The translations under genes and the position numbers were made by a program. A DNA stretch of 7,071 nucleotides from Bacteroidales bacterium (lineage in GTDB: Bacteria; Bacteroidota; Bacteroidia; Bacteroidales; ML635J-15), in assembly GCA_017997855.1 (NCBI GenBank), contig JAGOEF010000080.1, forward strand, positions 1 through 7,071. Direction: 5' to 3'. Below the pieces are notes generated by a model that saw only the letters and a program-made list of their open reading frames with translations, made no database searches and was not told the DNA's origin. Shown piece after piece: positions 1-5,407 of this stretch; position 1 is the stretch's first letter, and the number at the start of each line of letters is the position of its first letter.

Positions 1-1109
1 AGCGGAGCTTCGCCGATACGTCCAAACAATGCCATATACAGGTCGCTTTGTTCCGATTTGGTCGGCATTCCGGTTGATGGTCCTGCACGCTGCACATTCA
101 CTACGATCAGGGGTAGCTCGGTAATTACTGCCAATCCTAAAGCTTCAGTTTTCAACGATAATCCAGGGCCCGATGTGGTGGTGCAAGCCATGGCTCCGGC
201 AAACGATGCACCGATGGCAGAGCAAATTCCTCCAATTTCGTCTTCTGCCTGAAAAACACGGACTCCCAAAGATTTGTGCTTGGCAAGCTCCATCAGAATT
301 TCGGTAGCAGGTGTAATGGGATAGGAACCTAGAAATAATTTACGACCCGACTTTTCGGAGGCAGCCAACAAACCCCATGCAGTGGCCTCATTACCAGTGA
401 TAATTCTGTATTTGCCTTTTTCGAGATCGGCTTTTGGGGTGTGTATGCGACTTAGTTGCAATTCGCTGCTTTCAGCATATATGTACCCTGCTTTCAGCGC
501 TGCCTTGTTAGCAAGTGCCAGTGTAGGTTTTGCCTTGAACTTTTTATTGATTACATAAAATGATTTTTCAATATCGTAATCGCAAATGTAGGTAACCATT
601 CCAAGTGCAAACATGTTTTTAGTTCTCTCGGCACTTTTATTGTCAATTTCCAGATGACTGCATGAGTCTTTGGCAATTGAGGTCATGGGTGCTTTGATCA
701 CAGTGTAACTGCTCAAACTGCCATCATCAATCGGGTTAACCGAATAACCGGCTTTTTCGAGCGACCTTGGATTGATACTGTCGGTATCAATGATTATGGT
801 AGCGCCTTTTTTGGTGAATTTCAGGTGAGCTGCCAGCGAAGCAGGATTCATGCAAACCAATATGTCGCACTGGTCACCCGAAGTGTTCACGCTTTTACCT
901 TTGTTTACCTGGAAACCCGATACTCCTGCAACGGTATTGTGCGGAGGACGAATCTCGGCAGGATAGTAGGGGAATGTGGATAAATCGTTTCCGGTGAGCG
1001 CCGAAATATCGGCAAACATGGTTCCGGCAAGTTGCATACCGTCGCCTGAGTCCCCGGCAAATTTTACCACAATCGATTCTACATCCAGAACTGTGTGATT
1101 CTTAGCCAT
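1..1109 (-). CDS. korA: 2-oxoacid:acceptor (ferredoxin) oxidoreductase, fused gamma/alpha subunit, KorA-like; partial, C-terminus beyond window
   Basis: The reading frame is open from ATG 1109 down to the left edge and gives 369 residues. Full-length relatives run about 600, so roughly the last 40% is missing. Residues 10-200 form the gamma domain, with FAGDSGDGMQLAG near residue 18 and a PYYPAEIRPP segment at 47-56. The alpha (pyrimidine-binding) domain starts near 235, with YPITP at 263-267, AEDEIGG at 288-294, TSGPGLSLK at 312-320 and RAGPSTGMPTKSEQSD at 341-356; all are typical of this family. Together with a beta subunit, such enzymes oxidatively decarboxylate a 2-oxoacid to acyl-CoA in the cytoplasm and reduce ferredoxin, using thiamine diphosphate. 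The beta gene (korB) would be expected just downstream, outside the window. 2-Oxoglutarate is the most likely substrate, but the sequence does not exclude a branched-chain 2-oxoacid. The start is supported by the onset of homology at residue 10 and by a consensus -7 box about 30 bp upstream. Confidence 0.93.
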   Translation of the reverse strand, partial: MAKNHTVLDVESIVVKFAGDSGDGMQLAGTMFADISALTGNDLSTFPYYPAEIRPPHNTVAGVSGFQVNKGKSVNTSGDQCDILVCMNPASLAAHLKFTKKGATIIIDTDSINPRSLEKAGYSVNPIDDGSLSSYTVIKAPMTSIAKDSCSHLEIDNKSAERTKNMFALGMVTYICDYDIEKSFYVINKKFKAKPTLALANKAALKAGYIYAESSELQLSRIHTPKADLEKGKYRIITGNEATAWGLLAASEKSGRKLFLGSYPITPATEILMELAKHKSLGVRVFQAEDEIGGICSAIGASFAGAMACTTTSGPGLSLKTEALGLAVITELPLIVVNVQRAGPSTGMPTKSEQSDLYMALFGRIGEAP

Positions 1110-1137
1110 TTTAATTTTTATTATGATTAAATCTCAG

Positions 1138-1145
1138 CAAAATTA
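1138..1145 (-). promoter_or_regulatory. Candidate Bacteroidetes-type -7 promoter element for korA
   Basis: Read on the minus strand this is TAATTTTG, a full match to the Bacteroidetes TAnnTTTG -7 element. It lies 28 bp before the korA ATG, which would give a leader of about 20 nt. I find no TTG at the expected -33 spacing (19-21 bp upstream), so the call rests on the -7 box and its position. In AT-rich spacer DNA an 8-mer of this degeneracy can occur by chance. Confidence 0.45.
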
Positions 1146-1268
1146 GTTACTTTAATAAAACTGCCGTGTACATAGTGTTTTTTTTATCAAACCTTATTTA
1201 AGTTGTAATTAACAGTAAATCAGAGTAATGCATTAAATGTGCTTATAAAACATACCTATGTCTTAACG

Positions 1269-1287
1269 AAAAACTGACTTTTGTCAG
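1269..1287 (-). terminator. Candidate weak intrinsic terminator after the proS-linked unknown gene
   Basis: On the minus strand the sequence reads CTGAC-AAAA-GTCAG followed by TTTTT: a perfect 5-bp stem, a 4-nt loop and a U tract. It lies about 43 bp past the stop of the 240-residue gene and upstream of the korA promoter candidate, the right place to end the proS transcript. The stem is short, so termination may be partial. Confidence 0.45.
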
Positions 1288-1329
1288 ACTGTAATGCGAG
1301 TATTTTTTATCAATGTCAACTAAAGGGAA

Positions 1330-2052
1330 TTATTCGCTATCGGTATATGTATCGGCTTCGGTTGCGCGGTCCAGGTCTACATTATAAGCGAATCCCATAC
1401 GTTTGGCTGTACGAACCTTCGATTTGTTGATCTTCTCTTTCATGGTACCCACACTGATGATTTTTACTTCTTCGTAAGGGGGAACAAGCAGGTCGAATTT
1501 CAATGCATATGCAATTGCCGATTCAATCAGTTGTTTCATGTTATCGTAGTTTACCTCATTTTTACCAAATGCAGGATAATAGAATCCCAGTTCCCTTCTA
1601 CCTTCCACGAAAAAACTACCCTCCATGTTTATGAACATTCTCCCAATGAGATAACCCATGTCGTCGAAACGCTGATATTTGAACGAATCGGCAAGGAAAT
1701 TAAAGATGCTCACCATCCCGGAATAGGTTTTTATGGGCTCGTTTTTGGCTTCCGGATTTCTCCAGATGGGATGACCGTAGTCGAATTCAAAAATATTGGA
1801 ATGCATATTAAAAACCAACAGGTCGCCGGCTACCTTCAACTCAGCTTCAAAAACACCCCTGTCGTGGTACTCGAGTAGCACACGTTCATCTGCATCCTGC
1901 AAATCTTTATTGTAGTCTTCAACTATTTCCAAAAGAATTTGCTTGATAATACCAAAAGCAGCTTTTGTCTGGTCGTAAACTATTTGCTTTGTTACTGATT
2001 TTTCCTTGAGGGTGGAAACAATTTGTTGTTTCATCGATTGATTGTTGTTCAT
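1330..2052 (-). CDS. Conserved-looking hypothetical protein, cytoplasmic, downstream of proS
   Basis: I do not recognise this 240-residue protein and assign no function. It has no signal peptide or membrane segment. It begins with a polar, helix-prone stretch (residues 1-55, including KAAFGIIKQILLEIVEDYN) and continues with an apparently alternating strand/helix core. Notable segments are EFDYGHPIWRNPEAK around 88-102, an aromatic- and glycine-rich stretch around 132-165 (GYLIGRMFINMEGSFF, GRRELGFYYPAFG), and a basic patch near 204-218 (MKEKINKSKVRTAKRMG). The C-terminus is acidic. The gene starts 12 bp after the proS stop on the same strand, so co-transcription is likely; this spacing supports ATG 2052, although Met7 (codon 2032-2034) is a possible alternative. 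The balanced composition and long open frame argue for a real protein. A link to translation is only a guess from the operon context. Confidence 0.8.
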   Translation of the reverse strand: MNNNQSMKQQIVSTLKEKSVTKQIVYDQTKAAFGIIKQILLEIVEDYNKDLQDADERVLLEYHDRGVFEAELKVAGDLLVFNMHSNIFEFDYGHPIWRNPEAKNEPIKTYSGMVSIFNFLADSFKYQRFDDMGYLIGRMFINMEGSFFVEGRRELGFYYPAFGKNEVNYDNMKQLIESAIAYALKFDLLVPPYEEVKIISVGTMKEKINKSKVRTAKRMGFAYNVDLDRATEADTYTDSE

Positions 2053-2064
2053 CGGGCTAATTTT

Positions 2065-3537
2065 TTAATAGGCTTTTGCGAATAAAACTCTGCCTTTCGA
2101 AGGTTTTCCTGTAACCATGCATTTGCCGGGGCCATCAGGGTATTCAAGAGGAATGCATCTGAGTGTTGCCTTGGTTTCTTCCTGTATCTTAAGTTCGGTT
2201 TCGGTTGTACCATCCCAGTGTGCCCAAACAAAGCCCGGATTTTTATCCATGATCTCCTTAAATTCTTCGTATGTTTCGGCCTTATAGGTATTGGCTTCCC
2301 TGAAGTCGCTGGCCTTGCGGTAAATGTTCTCTTGAATAGTGGTCATGAGATTTGCCACATGTTCCACAATTTCAGCCTGATTAATGTTGTATTTCTCAAG
2401 GGTATCGCGACGCGCTATTTCGCAGGTTCCCTGCTCCATGTCTTTAGGACCGATAGCGATGCGGACAGGAATTCCCTTCATTTCGTACTCGGCAAATTTA
2501 AACCCGGGTCTGAGGTTGTCGCGGTCGTCATACTTTACCGAAATCCCGGCTTCGCGAAGCGATTGTACAATTTCGCGTGCACGAATATTGATTTGCTCAA
2601 GTTGTTCAAAATTTTTATAAATGGGAACAATTACAACCTGTATCGGAGCCAGTTTTGGAGGCAGAACCAATCCGTTATCATCGGAATGAGCCATCACAAG
2701 AGCTCCCATTAATCGGGTTGAAACACCCCATGAAGTTGCCCAAACATATTCTTCCTTATTCTCACGGTTAAGAAATTTTACGTCGAAAGCGCGGGCAAAA
2801 TTCTGACCGAGGAAATGAGACGTGCCTGATTGCAATGCCCTGCCATCCTGCATCATAGCTTCAATTGCATAGGTCTCGATAGCACCGGCAAATCTTTCGT
2901 TATCCGATTTGGTTCCAATATGTACCGGTACTGCCAGCCAATTTTTTGCAAAGTCGGCATACACGTTAATCATTTTATTGGTTTCCTCAATGGCTTCAGC
3001 TTCGGTTGCATGCGCCGTGTGTCCTTCCTGCCACAAGAATTCGGCAGTGCGCAAAAAAAGCCGGGTTCGCATTTCCCAGCGTACCACATTTGCCCACTGA
3101 TTTACCAAAATGGGGAGGTCACGGTATGATTGAACCCAATTGCGGTAGGTGTTCCAGATTATTGTTTCTGAAGTCGGTCTGATAATTAGTTCTTCTTCTA
3201 ATTTGGCTTCCGGATCCACTTCAATTTGCCCTGATGCTGTGTTTTTTAACCGGTAGTGAGTAACAATAGCACATTCTTTAGCAAAGCCTTCAACATGTTT
3301 TGCTTCTTTCGAAAAAAACGATTTTGGTATGAATAAAGGGAAATAGGCATTTTGATGACCGGTGTCCTTAAACATTTTATCCAGCACCGAAACCATTTTT
3401 TCCCAGATGGAATATCCATAGGGTTTAATCACCATACAGCCTCGTACTGCTGAGTTTTCAGCCAGATCCGCCTTCAAAATTAAATCATTATACCACTGCG
3501 AATAATTTTCGGATCTCGATGTCAGTTCTTTTGCCAT
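2065..3537 (-). CDS. proS: Proline--tRNA ligase (prolyl-tRNA synthetase), archaeal/eukaryote-like type without editing insertion
   Basis: This class II synthetase charges tRNA-Pro with proline using ATP in the cytoplasm. The 490-residue length and the architecture fit the archaeal/eukaryote-like ProRS. The catalytic core contains RPTSE at 120-124, a motif 2 region from RWE at 153-155 to the EGHTAH signature at 171-176, [15 protein letters not shown] at 237-251, and motif 3 around 270-294 (WGVSTR to LPP). An anticodon-binding domain follows at about 295-405. A C-terminal domain ends in the terminal tyrosine (Y490) usual for this type. Motifs 2 and 3 are close together, so the roughly 180-residue INS editing domain of E. 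coli-type enzymes is absent. In the C-terminal domain, positions that carry zinc-binding cysteines in some relatives appear as D442, T447 and T476, with only C473 kept. The start at 3537 gives the family-typical N-terminus. The gene is divergent from the lipoprotein gene and leads the unknown gene at 1330-2052. Confidence 0.97.
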   Translation of the reverse strand: MAKELTSRSENYSQWYNDLILKADLAENSAVRGCMVIKPYGYSIWEKMVSVLDKMFKDTGHQNAYFPLFIPKSFFSKEAKHVEGFAKECAIVTHYRLKNTASGQIEVDPEAKLEEELIIRPTSETIIWNTYRNWVQSYRDLPILVNQWANVVRWEMRTRLFLRTAEFLWQEGHTAHATEAEAIEETNKMINVYADFAKNWLAVPVHIGTKSDNERFAGAIETYAIEAMMQDGRALQSGTSHFLGQNFARAFDVKFLNRENKEEYVWATSWGVSTRLMGALVMAHSDDNGLVLPPKLAPIQVVIVPIYKNFEQLEQINIRAREIVQSLREAGISVKYDDRDNLRPGFKFAEYEMKGIPVRIAIGPKDMEQGTCEIARRDTLEKYNINQAEIVEHVANLMTTIQENIYRKASDFREANTYKAETYEEFKEIMDKNPGFVWAHWDGTTETELKIQEETKATLRCIPLEYPDGPGKCMVTGKPSKGRVLFAKAY

Positions 3538-3543
3538 GTTTGG

Positions 3544-3566
3544 TACAAATTTTGCTACAATTTTTG
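3544..3566. repeat. Imperfect 12-bp-period direct repeat in the proS/lipoprotein divergent spacer
   Basis: TACAAATTTTG (3544-3554) and TACAATTTTTG (3556-3566) differ at one of 11 positions and start 12 bp apart, so they lie on nearly the same helical face. They fall between the two divergent start codons, within the presumed proS leader. They could be an operator-like pair or AT-rich coincidence. I found no clean -33/-7 pair on the plus strand for the lipoprotein gene. Confidence 0.35.
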
Positions 3567-3568
3567 AA

Positions 3569-3599
3569 AAAATTTATCACGATGAAACCACGTGCCAAA
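3569..3599 (-). promoter_or_regulatory. Candidate proS promoter (TTTG, 19-bp spacer, TAAATTTT)
   Basis: On the minus strand TTTG (3599-3596) is followed after 19 bp by TAAATTTT (3576-3569). This matches the Bacteroidetes -33/-7 pattern (TTTG and TAnnTTTG) except for the last base. Transcription would start roughly 25 nt before the proS ATG. The spacing is right, but the region is AT-rich, so chance is possible. Confidence 0.42.
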
Positions 3600-3620
3600 A
3601 CTATAAAAAATAAATGTACC

Positions 3621-5378
3621 ATGAAAACACATCTGCTATTATCGGGACTTGTGCTGTTGTTTTTCGCTTCTTCATGCACAACCACATTCAACACCATGGT
3701 TGGTGGGGAATACGACGACGTTTATATGTCGAAAAGCGATGATAATAAACCAACCGCCAATACTGATCAGGTAAGCGACGATAAAGCGGTGTACGAAACG
3801 GTTTATCAGGAAGAGTTTGGCACTGAGCAAGCCACTGAGCAACCAACCGAGCAGGTGCCAGCCGACAACTACTATGTCACCGAAGGCAATCAGGGAACTG
3901 AGTATTACAGCGATGGAAACTACGACGGTTATTCTGATACTTACGCCTACGATGATGGAAGTACCATCATTAATAACTACTATTATTATGACGACTATTA
4001 CGACAGCTACTATTACAGGCTGCGCCCGTACTACACCTACTACTACGACCCATTCTATTACGACTGGTACTGGGGCTATTCCTGGGGCTGGTCATGGAGC
4101 TGGGGTTGGGGTAGTTACTACTCCTATTATCCTTATTACTGCTGGGGAGGTTACAATTCGTGGTACAGTCCTTATTGGAACGGGTATAACAACGGATACT
4201 GGAATGGGTATAACGATGGTTACTGGGATGGTACCCACGATGGTTACGCATGGAACGATTGGAGCGATTATGGAAGCAATGATTACTATGGGCACCGTGG
4301 TAACAGTGGTGGAAATGGTTCAAACGGAACCCCAAGAATACCCGATTCAAACGACCCGATAAATGTAGGTAACGATACCTATAATAATCCCAATAACGCA
4401 ACGAACCTTGGAAGGGAAACTTCTCCTGAAACCAACCCTGCCAACAGCGATCCTACTCCGGTTACTAAACCCGTGAGATTGGGTGAACACACCGGAAATC
4501 CTCCCGATACCAAAGATCCGGGCCAGACTCCGGTTACCAGACCCACCGAAAAACTGCCCTATAGTAAACCCGACGGTGGTGCATCGCGCGAAAACCCATC
4601 AAATTCAGGCATTTCGAAACCTGATAATAATAATCAGTTATCAAAACCGGAAAATAACACAAAACCGGTTCGCTCCGAAAATCCCTCAAATTCGGGAACT
4701 TCAAAACCTGATAATAATAATTCGGTAAACCGACCCGATAATAACAGCAAACCTGAAAACAATGCGGGTCCGGTGCGATCCGGAAATCCCAACTCAGGTC
4801 AGAATCCTACCGGTGTGAGTCGTCCGGAAACAAAACCTGCCGGGCAAAATCCTTCGGATGTAAATCGTGGCGAGAGCAAACCTTCGAATTCGTCACCACA
4901 AAACAGACCGGAAACTCAGCCATCGCGCAATAATACGTACACTTCTCCCAGTCGAACAAATACCGATGTAACAAAGCCAGCCGGTAATTCCCGCACCGAA
5001 ACCCCACCGACCAGAGTAAACGAACCGCCGAGGACCAACAACTCAGGCTCATACAATCGTACACCTTCGTCGGGAAGCAGCTCATCAGGAAGTTACAACC
5101 GGACACCTTCTAATAATAACAACTCAGGATCTTACAACAGAACTCCTTCGTCTTCGTCGGGAAGTAACCGATCGTCAGGTAGTAGTAGCAGCAGCTCGGG
5201 AACTTATAACCGTAGTTCATCTGGCAGTAGTAGCTCAGGCTCATACAATCGCTCCTCGGGAAGTTCCTCTTCGGGTTCTTCACGTAGTTCATCCGGAAGT
5301 TCCTCCGGAAGTTCCTCGGGAAGCCGATCGGGTGGTAGTAGCAGTGGCGGAAGTCATTCATCGGGTGGCCGTAGGTAA
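3621..5378 (+). CDS. Low-complexity lipoprotein with Tyr/Trp-rich core and disordered Asn/Pro and Ser/Gly-rich tail
   Basis: The protein has 585 residues. It starts with a type II signal peptide (MKTHLLL, then a hydrophobic run) ending in the lipobox ASSC, so Cys19 should be acylated. Residues 22-118 are acidic, with three TEQ units. Residues 120-223 hold 35 Tyr and 14 Trp, nearly half of the segment. Residues 224-470 are rich in Asn, Pro, Ser and Lys with degenerate NPSNSGxSKPDNNN repeats, and 475-585 are almost all Ser/Gly with SGSYNR units, ending in GGRR. No enzyme domain is visible. No acidic cluster follows the lipidated Cys directly (TTTFN), so the usual Bacteroidetes surface-export signal is not evident and a periplasm-facing outer-membrane location is as likely as a surface one. 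I chose ATG 3621 because it gives a standard lipoprotein signal; the in-frame ATGs at 3519 (overlapping proS) and 3582 add a long basic extension. The gene lies 29 bp ahead of the barrel gene, probably in one operon. From memory, similar Bacteroidales proteins carry uninformative names such as vitellogenin-like. Function unknown. Confidence 0.85.
   Translation: MKTHLLLSGLVLLFFASSCTTTFNTMVGGEYDDVYMSKSDDNKPTANTDQVSDDKAVYETVYQEEFGTEQATEQPTEQVPADNYYVTEGNQGTEYYSDGNYDGYSDTYAYDDGSTIINNYYYYDDYYDSYYYRLRPYYTYYYDPFYYDWYWGYSWGWSWSWGWGSYYSYYPYYCWGGYNSWYSPYWNGYNNGYWNGYNDGYWDGTHDGYAWNDWSDYGSNDYYGHRGNSGGNGSNGTPRIPDSNDPINVGNDTYNNPNNATNLGRETSPETNPANSDPTPVTKPVRLGEHTGNPPDTKDPGQTPVTRPTEKLPYSKPDGGASRENPSNSGISKPDNNNQLSKPENNTKPVRSENPSNSGTSKPDNNNSVNRPDNNSKPENNAGPVRSGNPNSGQNPTGVSRPETKPAGQNPSDVNRGESKPSNSSPQNRPETQPSRNNTYTSPSRTNTDVTKPAGNSRTETPPTRVNEPPRTNNSGSYNRTPSSGSSSSGSYNRTPSNNNNSGSYNRTPSSSSGSNRSSGSSSSSSGTYNRSSSGSSSSGSYNRSSGSSSSGSSRSSSGSSSGSSSGSRSGGSSSGGSHSSGGRR
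3822..3857 (+). repeat. Three 12-bp units encoding TEQ(A/P/V)
   Basis: Three consecutive 12-bp units encode TEQA, TEQP and TEQV at residues 68-79 of the lipoprotein. The first two differ only in the last codon (GCC versus CCA). This suggests a local tandem duplication within the acidic N-terminal segment. Confidence 0.75.
3978..4289 (+). other. Tyr/Trp-rich segment of the lipoprotein
   Basis: These 104 codons (residues 120-223) encode 35 Tyr and 14 Trp. The first third is Tyr/Asp-rich (runs such as YYYYDDYYDSYYY). The middle (residues 149-163) has an aromatic at every second position, and the last third contains NGY-type repeats. The segment has a single cysteine (in YPYYCWGG). This is a coding sub-region, not a separate gene. 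Confidence 0.9.
4179..4250 (+). repeat. Octapeptide repeat NGYNNGYW / NGYNDGYW / DGTHDGYA
   Basis: Three 24-bp units encode residues 187-194, 195-202 and 203-210 of the lipoprotein. The first two are nearly identical in protein and close in DNA; the third has diverged but keeps the DGY core. The invariant GY at the end of each half-unit suggests a repeated turn or stacked aromatic arrangement. Confidence 0.8.
4590..4781 (+). repeat. Two long degenerate repeats, E-NPSNSGxSKPDNNN to PVRS
   Basis: Unit 1 (4590-4676, 29 codons) and unit 2 (4677-4781, 35 codons) share ENPSNSG, SKPDNNN, PENN and PVRS in order. Unit 2 carries an extra 6-residue insertion (a further PDNNSK-type element). A truncated third copy (GNPNSGQNP) follows from 4782. 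The composition predicts an extended, disordered linker. Confidence 0.75.
5043..5252 (+). repeat. Five SGSYNR-type repeats in the Ser/Gly-rich tail
   Basis: Units begin at 5043, 5085, 5124, 5196 and 5235. The first three encode SGSYNRTP, the fourth SGTYNR and the fifth SGSYNR, separated by Ser, Gly and Asn spacers of variable length. Identical peptides use different codons: the second Ser is TCA, AGT or TCT and the Arg is CGT, CGG or AGA in the first three units. A Ser/Gly tail without Tyr continues to the stop. Confidence 0.85.
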
Positions 5379-5407
5379 TTTACATTCATCATTTTAAAAA
5401 ACAAGTT

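Noticed and set aside
58..252. Short plus-strand open frame inside the korA region
   Set aside because: It is antisense to conserved korA motifs (RAGPSTGMPTKSEQSD).
1188..1195. AAGGTTTG on the minus strand as a korA -7 element
   Set aside because: It mismatches the first base of TAnnTTTG and has no TTG upstream at 19-21 bp; the TAATTTTG at 1138-1145 is a better match and closer to the start.
1531..1878. Plus-strand open frame of 115 codons opposite the unknown minus-strand gene
   Set aside because: It lies fully antisense to a longer, better-composed gene and shows no domain or signal of its own.
2218..2712. Plus-strand open frame of 164 codons, and others near 2384 and 2830, opposite proS
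   Set aside because: They are antisense to an unmistakable prolyl-tRNA synthetase and have Cys- and His-rich shadow composition.
3519..3620. In-frame upstream extension of the lipoprotein (starts at 3519 or 3582)
   Set aside because: The 3519 start overlaps the proS start, and both add residues ahead of an otherwise standard lipoprotein signal peptide (MKTHLLL...ASSC). Start 3621 is simpler.
3817..4362. Open frame of 181 codons rich in Thr, Ile and Met within the lipoprotein gene
   Set aside because: It is the out-of-frame reading of the Tyr/Asp/Gly codon-rich segment; its composition follows from TAC, TAT and GGT repeats.
3970..4401. Minus-strand open frames opposite the lipoprotein (also 4807-5106 and 5110-5361)
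   Set aside because: Low-complexity coding DNA leaves the antisense frames open; no plausible starts or domains.
4590..5375. CRISPR-like or satellite DNA array
   Set aside because: The repeats are in frame, vary in length and codon use, lack constant repeats with unique spacers, and lie inside one coding sequence.
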